From contig NC_135366.1 of the NCBI RefSeq assembly GCF_051622035.1, forward strand, positions 687,001 through 751,000: DNA of 64,000 nt, read 5' to 3'. How positions within the stretch are numbered: the stretch's first letter is position 1; every line of letters begins with the position of its first letter. The DNA is from Arctopsyche grandis (Eukaryota > Arthropoda > Insecta > Trichoptera > Hydropsychidae). Shown here in pieces: positions 23,361 to 34,700 of this stretch. Below the pieces are notes generated by a model, which was not told where the DNA came from, ran no database searches, and saw only the letters and a list, made by a program, of their open reading frames with translations. A program made the position numbers and the translations under genes.

Positions 23361-23801
23361 TTGTGCAAGTCTCAATACATTTGCGCTCAATTTGTATCGA
23401 AAATGCTGTCATAGCTATTAGTATTTCATAATGCTGCCTGTATGTGTGAATGTGTCTGTACGGTTCAATATCGAATATTGTTTTGTCACCTTATTATATT
23501 CCTCAAATTCATAGATAAAGTCGTAGGTTGGTCACATCCGAATTTTTTTATTATAATACATATATATTAGCACTGAAATAGCGAGTATATTTTTCATATT
23601 ATATTTACACAGTTTTGGGAGAAGGCAAGTTTATATTTCACTGCATTTCTTACATCTTATCTCGTCGAATCTAGATTTAGTCGAGTTATGAATCTCCTCT
23701 TAAAAAATTGTGGATATTTGATACGCATTGTATACGATATTTTATCTCCAACGTAATGGCAGACGAAACATTAACGTATATTGATGACCAAAATGTACAA
23801 T

Positions 23802-24175
23802 ATGGCAAAGTATGAAAACGATCGGATAAGAGATAAGAGAGATAAAAAATTACGACTTACACGAAAACCATGTGAACTGTATAAGAGGTAAGTAAAAAGA
23901 GGTGATTTCCGTATTTCACTAACAAATTTGAGCCAGATATGTACATATAAATAAACTCGCTAGTTTACATCAGGCACAAGGATCACACTAAATAAAATTA
24001 TCTTTCAATTCATTACTTTCAATTTATTATGTTTAAAAAAAATATTGCGTTTATATATTATATATGTTCAAATTTATAATTATAAAATTTACATAATATA
24101 TAATATTTTAAATATATACTTTTTTCCAGAAAATATGGGGGGAGACACAGAAAAATATATGGTGTAGATAATTAA
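23802..24175 (+). CDS. Candidate small two-exon basic peptide (copy 1)
   Basis: Hypothetical. An ATG at 23802 opens a frame of 28 codons that ends at a strong donor (AAGAG|GTAAGT, exon end 23887). A pyrimidine-rich acceptor (TTTTTTCCAG|A) at 24129 joins it in phase to a short second exon ending in TAA at 24173-24175. The product would be 43 residues and very basic (starts MAKYENDRIRDKRDKKL, ends GRHRKIYGVDN). I recognise no family. The good splice signals are the only support, and such a short gene can arise by chance. It lies inside the inverted-repeat segment upstream of the ZNFX1-like gene, on the opposite strand. Confidence 0.2.
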
Positions 24176-25386
24176 TATGTACATATGAAAATATATCATA
24201 TATATTCTTCGATCAAAGCACAATTATCGTGGTTACATGAGAATTTATTTGGCCCACTCATTGAACAAAAACAAAATCTGTTAATGAAACACAAACAGAA
24301 GTTGATTTTCGCATTTTTCTTCCCCACTTGTGATATGCCATTTTACTTATTTAAATATAAAATACGCGCGATTTTAAGATTGAGCCTAAACTTGGGTCTT
24401 AACTATCAATATTGATATCACGGCTGTCTTAAATGATTAATTATTGCAAAAATAAATTCAAAATTACTATAAATTGCATTTAATTTAGACCAGATCCCGA
24501 GGTGATGCTTTTGAAGATTCGTCAACACACTTGTTTTGTTTGTATTCATTCGATTATTAGTATCTATTAGCTATAAGTTAACTACAATTACTTTTAACCT
24601 GTCACCATGAAAGCAATCAGAATTGTTAAATATTTTGTAAATTATTGATGTCTTAATGAATTTCAATTATAATGTAATATGTAAGTAAAAACATTACAAA
24701 TTAGTGAGAATGTATCATTTAAAATAAATTACTAATGCCTGCACAGTTTGAGATGCATTTTGTAAGCATTTTTGCAATGATGAGTAATCGTGTTGGGTAC
24801 TCCCCGAAGAGAAAATACCAATGCTCATATTTTTTCAGTGTTGTCACTCTTAAAAAAGTTTGGAAAAACCATGGCTGTGTAGTCGCCTCAAAACTTACCG
24901 ACTTCGACCCTAACTTGAAACGACTTGCAAACGTATAAAATTGTTAATGAAAAAAAAAATAGCAATTTTCAAAATATAATTTTTTCGTCTTTTTTCACAT
25001 TTTCCAGTCGGCATTTTTTTCATTTCCCTACTACATATGGTAAACGGAACATCTGACACTCGAGTTCTCGTTAGTACAATATTTCTCGTGGGTAGTTTTC
25101 GATTGATGGAGTTTTTTGGGTGCCAAATGATCCATGATCGTGACTTGCGCGAGATAGCTTTTTACAAAATAATCACCGAACCACTACATATGTATGTACA
25201 TATATGGCACCCGTATGTACATATATGGCCAGGTTGGTTTTCAGTGCTCCGGATTATTTAACAATTCAATAAAAGGTACATTTTGAATAACATTAAGAAA
25301 AAACAAACAAACTATGCCAATAAAACGATTATTGGCATCCGATCTTTACAAAATATTTAACATTGGTAGTTCGGTAGTGGTAGCTG

Positions 25387-26094
25387 GTGACTAATGCCAA
25401 ACATCCGTTATGGAGTTGCGTAAACACTGACCAACAAGGCACAACTCTTTTTAAATACATTCAACTAACAGATACAATCTTACTTCATCCGGATACATAC
25501 ACACACTATCCCACAAATAACTCACAACCATCCACACTAGATCTTGTCCTTGTCAAGAACTGCCCAAAAATATCGACACCAAATGCCCTTCAAACCCTGT
25601 CGTCTGATCATCTCCCGATAATCTTCTCAATCGACGGGAAACCCAAGGAAATCATCAAGCATAGTTGGGATTACGGGAGAGCTAACTGGCGAGAGTTCAA
25701 GTCGTACATAAATGACCAAACTATTCTAACTTCTACCACACTCACAAACAAAACAGAAATCGACAGCTCCATAATACACCTGACGGAATCAATAACTCGA
25801 TCCAAACACCTTCACATACCTAAGACACAATACATTGAACACAAACTAGAGATAACTGACTTTGTTGCAAATCTAATTAAAAGTAAAAATAAACTCCGTA
25901 AAATTTGGCAAACATCAAAAAATCCAGCATTGAAAACATTAATAAATAAGCTCACATATCAAATTAAAATTAGAATCAAAGAAATCAAAAATGAAGCTTG
26001 GTCTAAAAAATTAGAAAAATCAAGCTCAGTTGATGGCTCTCTATGGAAATTAGCTAAAGCGATTCGCAGGACAAAAACTCGATTCCTCCGTTAG
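25387..26094 (+). pseudogene. Jockey-like endonuclease fragment (copy 1)
   Basis: A 235-codon frame holding the C-terminal half of an AP-type endonuclease (NAKHPLWSC at the start, TLDLVLVK, then LSSDHLPIIFSI with the catalytic-site SDH) and the linker toward the reverse transcriptase. The true frame would continue upstream but is broken by missing bases at the GD-NAKH motif, so the methionine-like start is not real. Confidence 0.8.
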
Positions 26095-26935
26095 ATGATG
26101 CAGGAATCTCAGTGACGCGTGATTGCGACAAAGCAGAACTATTATCAAAATCTTTCCAAAAACATCACACACTCACACAACATTACAATCACATACCAAC
26201 GCATAATAAAGTCAACCGGTCCATTAAAATCATCACAAAAACTCCCACTAACAGTAATAAAAATATAAAATTGGTGCATCCGTGTTAAATCCAAAATATA
26301 ATACGTAGTTTAAAAAATAAAAAGGCACCTGGGCGAGATTTAATAGATAACATCATAATCAAACAACTTCCGTTTAAAGCTTTAGTCTCACTATCTAAAA
26401 TATTCAACGCGTGTTTACTAACTGGGTATTTCCCAGAATACTGGAAAACAGCCAACGTAATTCCCATACTTAAGCCCGATAAAAGCTCAAAAAACCCGGC
26501 CAATTATCGACCCATTAGCTTACCTTGCACGCTTTCGAAAATTCTGGAAAAAATAATCTACACTCGTTTACTTAAAGTCGTAAATAAGAAATTAATAAAT
26601 GAACAATTTGGATTTCGCACTGGACATTCCACGTCCCAACAACTAACAAGACTAACTGAACACGTGACGAAGAAATTTAATATGAAGAGAAGTACCGGAA
26701 TGGTATGTCTCGACATAGAAAAGGCCTTCGACACGGTTTGTCAAAATACCAAACTACCTAATTCTCATCATCAAATCGTACCTAACTCGTAGAAAGCTAG
26801 AGGTTAGCGTAAATAATGAATTATCGTCTCCAAAAATAGTCACAGCTGGCGTTCCGCAGGGGAGCTTGCTTGTCCCACTCTTGTTCTCCATATATATAAA
26901 TGAGTCTAGAGGTAGGATAATTACAGTGCTATCAA

Positions 26936-27745
26936 TTGTTCGGCAAACCTTTAACAATGCATTTACAACCTTTGAACAATACACGGCCCCCTCAGGCTCC
27001 GGTGACTATAAATGACATACCTATTCCAAAAAACTGTCACATAGCCCTATATGCAGATGATACCGCTTGCTTCACAAGTAGCAAAAAACCAGACACTATT
27101 CTTAAAAATCTTGAATTCGCAATTAAAACAATGACTGAACACTTCACTAAGTGGAAAATTCAAATTAATCAAATCAAAACAGACGCCATATTCTTTAGTG
27201 TTAGAAAGCATAAGCCAAGTTCAGATCTGAAAATCCCCTCTGGAGAAAGTCTGAAATGGCAGTCAGTAATAAAATATTTAGGAGTAACGTTCGATAAAAG
27301 AATGAGATGGGCACCTCACATTGAGGCAGCGAAATGCAAGGCGATGCGGGGTATATCCTCAATATATCCAATATTGAATCGCCATAGTTCTTTATCAGCG
27401 CTAAATAAAATAAAATTATATCGCGCGCTCATATTACCATTATTAACCTATGCATCACCTGTATGGAATAACGCCTCAAATACTAACCTTTCCAAGCTCC
27501 AAGTAATACAAAATAAATCCCTAAAAATAATTTATAATACACCCATATATACTAACCTGAAAAAACTGCATGCCATATATAATATTCCGTTTGTTACAGA
27601 CATTACTAACAAACTAACCAGTAGATTCTATGACAGAATCACTAATGACCATACTAACACACTTGTTAAGAGTCTCGGTGATTATAACAAAATGTCTATA
27701 CCCTTCAGGTATAAACACAGATTACCTAAACACAATCTGCTTTAG
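26936..27745 (+). pseudogene. Jockey-like reverse transcriptase, C-terminal part (copy 2)
   Basis: The same 269-codon fragment as at 519-1328, with YADD near 27050-27061. The earlier blocks of this reverse transcriptase are present upstream at 26418-26740, in other frames. Confidence 0.85.
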
Positions 27746-28005
27746 GTCATCGACTTTAGAGAGTCTTTAATTAATATTATGTATTAGATGTATTATGAAC
27801 ATTTATAAGGATTGTAAATAGGTCTTTGAGCTCTTTTTCCTATTATGCTTTAGATTAACATTAGAATAATATAATACTGTGATTGCTAACCAAATTAAAT
27901 TAAATTGTAAAATAGAAAATGATCAGTAGATCAGTAACTATTAAAATAGATATAAGATGTATTGTGAACATAATTTCGTAATAATAAAAAGCATTTAAAA
28001 ATAAA

Positions 28006-28317
28006 AACTATAGGGCGGGTAAGGTGTGTTGACCGTATCCTGGCCTATTAAAACACGGTTGTGTTTTGAAGAGTTAAGTTATTGTATGTACGAAGGAGTT
28101 ATGTATATGTAGGTACATAGTTGCTCACTTTGGAGAAGTGAGCTGGCTGAACTCCAGAGGTGCAGAATGTTCTCAGCGTCAACGTGTCGCCGTTCTGCTT
28201 GAATTGGTGTTTGGTATTTCATGTCTGGACGTTGTTGCTTTGCGAAATGAAATCGGCGTTTGGGCGTGGGATTTCGTGCATTTATTCCTACAAAACTTTT
28301 TTCAAATTTGAATAAAG
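28006..28317 (+). other. Stem-loop-rich segment downstream of the LINE (copy 2)
   Basis: Identical to 1589-1900: the perfect hairpin GCTCACTT/AAGTGAGC lies at 28123-28143, followed by two weaker stems. No function recognised. Confidence 0.35.
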
Positions 28318-28730
28318 CCTATAAAAAGTTATGATTTAAAAAAAAAACAATTAGGGGGAGTACACCTGTTTCAGACCTCCCCCCCCCCAAAAAATGGATA
28401 ATAATTATAAAAAAATAAAAGACAGTGTATAGTTTTGTGGCTATTAAAAATGTATTAAGTATGATTATCAAATACTTATGTCGATTATTTTTAATATTTA
28501 CAATTAAAATATTATAATAAAAAGAATTACATGCAGATAATGTTTGCACATACGTTTATTCCATGTAATATTTTGTAAGTTCTAAATTTTATTAATAGGT
28601 TTAATAATTATTAAATACATTAATTAAGTAGTAATATGATAAAAAAAATTAAAATAAATTTGCTTGAATTTTGATTTATACTTTGTAAATACATTAATCA
28701 AGATGTAATATGAAAAAAAAAAAAAAAGAC

Positions 28731-31700
28731 TTATAAATAGTTATGTAAATTTAAATTAATCATCATTCCCTCATTCGCAATATCAGAATAGGCTGCATGT
28801 GTAGCATTGTCCATCTCGGCGGCCAAGCTATTGGTGCTAAGAAGTGCATGGTTTGTACCGCCAATTCCACTGCCGCATTCCGGACATAAACTTTTCTGCA
28901 TTGCTCCACCACACTCGGTGATACAATACGGATGACCATTCGGACATTTGAACCAATGACCCTGTTTCAATTCCATGGCTTTGACTATCATAGATCTTTC
29001 CGCATCTGAAACCTCAACTCTAAAAGTAAGCGATTTGAATAAACCTTTCACCATTACTTCAACATGTTTGTCAAAAGATTTAGTCGAAAATATAATCATG
29101 CTCAGATTTGATAAAGTGTCTTTATCTGTATTAGAGTTTGAAAGCCTTTGAGCGACTTCAAATCGGATTATACTCTCCATTCTGGCTAATTCAGTATTGA
29201 AATCTTCGATTTGTTGTTGAGTAACCTTAATTTTGCAATTACACAGGACTCTCAAAATAAATTTAAGTTGATTTATTATGAGGTTAGATTCAATCTGCTG
29301 CTCTTCTTTCAGAATTATTTCAGATAAACGGTTCAATATAGTTGCTTGTACGATAAAATTCTCAATATCGGGTTTGCTCAGTTGCACAATTTTATTCCGT
29401 CGTTTTTTCTTATCTTGTATATCGTTGATATTGGCAATATGCGAATCTTTCTTTATTTTCATCACAACCGTATTCCATTCAGAAACTAAACTCAATAATA
29501 TCATTAATAAATTAAATAAAATATAATCTTATGTACATATTTACATATGAACTATAATAAAAACCAACCTTTTGCAAATAATTCATTAACTTGCATCTTG
29601 GACAATTGATCAATTAGTTTATTCAGGTCCGCAATTAAATTTTTAATTTTTTTTGGATCACCATAAATCTTTTTCTTGGCATTCTGAACGTCATTGAATG
29701 CTGTTTTAATAGCTTTGTAATATCTTGGAGTATTCATCACATGTGCGCTACAATGTGGACATCGGGGATAAGCAATTTCTCCAGTTTCCAGAGACTTGAT
29801 CCAATTATCCATACCATTCACTTCAATGATATGAGGACAATCAATCAGTTTAACGAATCTAAAACGATACATTTTAAAAATTATACTGCCAATATCATAA
29901 TTGTAATTATGTAAATATGTATGTATATTAATTAACCTTGCATCCTCGTCTTCTTCATTGCCGAAGAAAATCTCTGGCATGTTTTCAGGATTACAAACCC
30001 TGCAAATATCTGGACACAATTCACCACACAAACCAAGACATCCATGACCACATTTCAGCTTACGAGGGCAAGGCTCAGAGCACGGTATTCTATCACATAT
30101 TTCGCTGCATTCTTTAGTGCATTCGCTGTGAACGCAGCGCCGATTGCATTTATGCTAGAATATAATAATAAAAAAACATGTATTAAACCATGCTTTAATA
30201 ATAAAAAAAATCACATTGGATTACTAACTTTACACGGTTTACAAGGAACACCACAAGTCGACGGACACTTTGAATGACTGCATTTTACACTGCAAGGCTT
30301 ACGACACATGCTGCAATCTTCCCTACAAGGATCATTACATCTGAAACATTATATAATCCTCTATATACATATAAGCGTTCTTCAGAATGAATATAATGCT
30401 AATAAAGAAAATCACTTCATACATATGTCCACAAATGAGGCGGTTTCCACAAGTCTCCGAGCACGGTTGGTGCAAACGGCCCCTGCATTTGCCGCAAGTG
30501 CCTTGACAAATATGTTCGCAATCTTTCAGAATTGTACGGCATGGCTCTGTGCAATACTCCATTGTCAATATGTTACCAACGGCTCCTGAATGAAAAAAAA
30601 TACACTTCGAACCAAAAACATGATGATACGTATGTTATAAAACAAGCAAATATGTAAAACTTCACCCAAGTTAGAATCACAACACGGTATTTTGAAAACG
30701 TGTCCACATATGGATTTGTAAGGATTAGGAATTTTTTCAATACACGGTTTAACACTGCATCGTTTCATACACTCATCCCGGCATCTATGTCCACATTTTA
30801 GTATACAGTTGCAACGTTTTGAACATATTATTTTTTCCACATCTTCACTGCACTCTATTGGAATAATGTGACCGCAAGATCTTTCCTTTTTTACCTGAAC
30901 ATGAATAGAGAAAAAATTAAAATTTCAATAAGGAAATATCTGCAATATAAATACATATAATATTACCGTCACTCTGCAGTTAGTACAGGGTTCGAAGCAC
31001 TTATTCTTGCAGAAATGTTTGCATGACATCTTCCTGACACACTTTTTATCACATAATACTGTATTGACATCCATATGGCACGGAACACTATCACTATGCG
31101 AACAGTTCATTCTCTTCTTTTTCATCTGTTCAATAAGTAAACATTAGATCAATCACATTACAAACATAATCAACATCTTGAAACATGAGAACCACATATA
31201 TTAATACCAGAATAGTACAAGGATCGCATTCTTGATGACAAAGCTTTTTACAACGATGTTCTCCAACGCATCCTTTATTATTACGTCCGCATTCAAATTT
31301 GCATTCATACTGAAAATCAACAAAAATAAAAAGTCATTTAAAGCATCGATATTGTGTTAAGAATACTGAAAATGATAGCACTGACTTCCAAATGCTCGGG
31401 ATCGTCATCCTTATGACATAGTTTAGTACAGGCATGTCCACATGGTAATCGATCAATACATTTAATCGAACATTTTGGACTACCTCGGGCAATGTAGCAA
31501 AGTAATTTAACCTGCAATTTACATGTTATATTATTATGAGTTGTATTATTACACATTTGAATAGGTTTATCCGCTTTATTTACCTCATGTAAGCACTCGG
31601 AGAATGTATGTAACACTTCTATCCGGCATTGAACATTGTCAGGTTTGACACTACACATAATTTTGTTCGTATGCCCACATTCAAAAAGCTTCTCAACTAT

Positions 31701-34700
31701 TTCAGAACATTTGCAAGGTTGACAGCATAAAAGTTTGCATTTATGACCCACAGAACAATCTCTGCAATTAAAAATAAACAATTGACATTGTTTTCAGATC
31801 AAATAAGTTTAGAAAGCTCGTTTTATTAATAATAACCTTTGGCATTCTTCATTGCATTCGTATTTTTCGTGCTTCTCCAAGTCAACGTGGCAAAATTGTA
31901 GACAATTGTGACCACACTTTAAAAGAACATTGCACCGATTTTGGCAGCCACCTTCGAGAACTTTATCAAAATCTTCAGGCATTTTGATCTGCATTTTACA
32001 CAAAAAATTTACATTTTATCCACTATTAATATATTATTTCTTGCTTGAAAGCCATTTTAAAAATGTAGTATCTCATGTCACCCATGCTTTTCAATCTGTA
32101 TTCGGAAATGGTGTTTAAACCAGGCAGTCAATAGCCGAATAGGAAGCGAAATAATTAACAATATCCGTTTAGCTGATGATATGGCAATACTGACTGGGAG
32201 TGCCGAAGACCTGCAATCGTTGTTGATCGCAATCGACCAATCAAGTCAAAAATGGAGTCTACCCATTAATATTAAAAATAATAAAGCAATGATTATATGC
32301 AAAGAAAAGACAGATCCATTAAACCTGAGTGTGCGCGGACAAATGATTGAACAGGTCAATTTTACAAATAAGTAGAAGGATCGAAATAGCAAGAAATGCC
32401 TTCAACAGCATGAAAAGTGTTTTGCTGTCGAAATTTGTCTATGAAATTGCGCTTAAGAATCCTATACTCCTGTGTATGGTCGGTGTAGCTGTACGGATGC
32501 GAAACATGGACGCTTTTAGTGGCAAGCCTGAACAGGATAGATTCCTTTGAAATGTGGTGTTACGGGTGGATGTTAACACTTTGACAACGGGGCGTATTCA
32601 ATATGAATGTGCGCGTGGAGCGGGACGAATTCGCGACTTTTCGCAAAAGACACTTTGTATCCAAAAAAATGGAATAACTTTTTAACTATAGCATATTTCT
32701 ACGCGAAACTTGGAGAAGTTATAGAATATGATATTATCTAAATTATTAACGTCTAATTTTACAAAAATATTATCTCTTCAGGGGGTGGTTCTGAAACAAA
32801 TGCACCCTATAAGATTTTATGTGTTAAATATGTATGTATTTTGTTTTTGTAAAATTTAACATCTGTCCCGATGTGACACATATCTACTCAATACAAAAAA
32901 AATGGGTTAAAGATTTTACGACTGTCGAAATGATGTACTATGAAAAGATTCGTGTGTTTTCAATGTGGAGCAACTTTAACTAATAAAACATGAGCCGCAG
33001 CATGGAGATTGTATACATACACAATATACATATGGAAATGTAATACATATTTTATGTAGTCGTCCAAAGCAGTGATCCACAACCAGTAAGCGCGTTTTAT
33101 TTTTTACACGATTATACTTTTTCTTTCTATTTCAGTTTCTATCATATAACAATCTTTTTGAATTCAAATTATAAAAATAAAAATATTGTATTACAACGTA
33201 GAATATCGGCTTTTATATGTAAAATAAAATTTATATAAAGGTGCTTCCAAAACATTGATAATCGCTTAAATTTACTTGGAACCTATTTTTTTGGAAGGTT
33301 ATTCTAATTAGAGTCATGAATTTTATGGAGTCGTGAACAGCCGAGAGGCGAGAAACAGTGTTGTGACAAATAAAGTCAAAATCAAAAATGTGTAAATTTC
33401 AATATGTATATAAAAAAAACAATTAGTCCCAGCGATTAGCACATATCAGTATTTCGATAATTATGATAAAACAATCCTTTTAAATTTCATTTCCAATAAA
33501 ACAAACCAATTTTGCAAGTATAAGTGATGAATAAAATTCAAAAAATGATAAAAAATAAGTTCCGCTGGTAATCGACGACAGTAGTATTGTTCAGAATTTA
33601 ATAAGCAAGGGTGGTGAATGAATAAAAAAAAACACGTTTTTAAAATATGTATAGTACTTAGACAATTTATTTGAAGATTTTATTTATAGAAAGTCATAAA
33701 ATAAAGAAAACTCAAAAAAAGGTACATTCAACAAAAAAATCAAATTCTTGAATAAATAAGTACATAAATTAAAGAAAATAAAAAAAGTCAGTTGCAAGAA
33801 TGAAAAATTATTTTGAAATGTACATAAAGTAAAGAAAACTAGAATAATCATACACAAAAATAAAAAAAGTCAAACATATGAATAAAATATTACATAAAAC
33901 AAAGAAAATTAAAAAAATCAGTTACAAAAATATTTTAAAAAGTACGTATAGTAAAGAAAATTAGAATAATCAAAAATAAATAAAAAAGCCAAACATATGA
34001 ATAAAAAATAAAATATTACATAAAACAAAGAAAATAAAAAAAAAACAGTTAAAAGAGTCAAAGAAAAAGCACGTAAAATAAAAGAAAACTAAAAAAATCA
34101 TACACAAATAAAAAAGTCAAGCATGAATAAAAAATAAAATAAAATATTACATAAAACAAAGAAAATTGAAAATGTCACGGGTACATAAAACAATAAAAAA
34201 TCAATACACGAGGCAAAAAGGAAGAAAACTAATATTTATTTTTTAAATGGTAATCTTTAAAACACTTCTCCATGTGGAGTGGCACTTTACAGGTCTCACA
34301 CATATAACTTGTCTCTTTCCGTAATTTATATTTTATATTCTTCTCACAATTTTACCACCTTCACGCATATGAACAGGTTGATGTTCGATTGTTTTTGAAA
34401 GTCTATGGGCTGGATCAAAATGAGCAGCAACATGTGTTGATGTTGACGGCTCATTTATATTTAATACTACTATTTTAGGTTCAATCCACGATTTTGCAAG
34501 TTCAACCATATAGTCGTGGAATTTTAGTTTTTTATTTGGGTTCAGATTTTGATAAACCTTAAATGAGTTTAAAATAGCACAGTGTAATAAATAGAATGTC
34601 ACTCTTTTTGTCCACTTCATTGTTTTACGGAAAATGGGGTAATACGAAAGGTACTGATCGGCTAAATCTACTCCACTCATATACATGTTGTAATCTATAA

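Larger units (their letters stand above)
21897..25186. mobile_element. 3.3-kb segment bounded by inverted repeats upstream of the gene (copy 1)
   Basis: The sequence at 21897-21982 recurs inverted at 25052-25186. From the inner ends, a 54-bp block beginning CTGRCACTCGAGTTCT matches at 50 positions. After a length difference of about 50 bp, the outer ends match as GTGGTTCGGTGATTA. The flanks are TAAATAT on the left and TACATAT on the right, a possible imperfect target duplication. This could be a DNA transposon with terminal inverted repeats or an inverted copy of the ZNFX1 upstream region. The left arm lies about 240 bp upstream of the ZNFX1-like start codon. No transposase is visible inside; much of 22440-22640 and 24000-24720 is plain AT-rich sequence. 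Confidence 0.5.
1..26417. repeat. Tandem repeat unit, copy 1 (26,417 bp)
   Basis: The sequence beginning at base 1 recurs at 26418 and again at 52835. Every open frame in this unit recurs 26,417 bp later with the same protein, except one whose start is changed by a single substitution (T at 14009, C at 40426). Homopolymers such as the C10 run near 1962-1971 have the same length in all three copies. The unit runs from the middle of a jockey-like LINE, through a complete ZNFX1-like gene and its upstream region, back to the 5' part of the same LINE. Base 1 is just the window edge, not a biological boundary. Confidence 0.97.
25322..28005 (+). mobile_element. Jockey-like non-LTR retrotransposon, spans the unit junction (copy 2)
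   Basis: The most complete copy in the window. It starts within the apurinic endonuclease domain (VVAGD-NAKHPLW near 25373-25415, with two bases missing inside the motif) and continues through an endonuclease frame with TLDLVLVK and SSDHLPIIF. It then runs through reverse transcriptase blocks KAPGRD, PANYRPISL, FGFRTGHST and EKAFDT to YADD near 27050-27061, ending in an A-rich tail near 28005. ORF1 and the first part of the endonuclease are missing, and several frameshifts are present, so it is 5'-truncated and dead. The 26,417-bp repeat junction as drawn from the window start (26417/26418) falls inside it. Confidence 0.87.

Noticed and set aside
24185-24938. Plus-strand frames of 76 and 67 codons upstream of the LINE
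   Set aside because: They have AT-rich composition, no family resemblance and no supporting splice or promoter signals.
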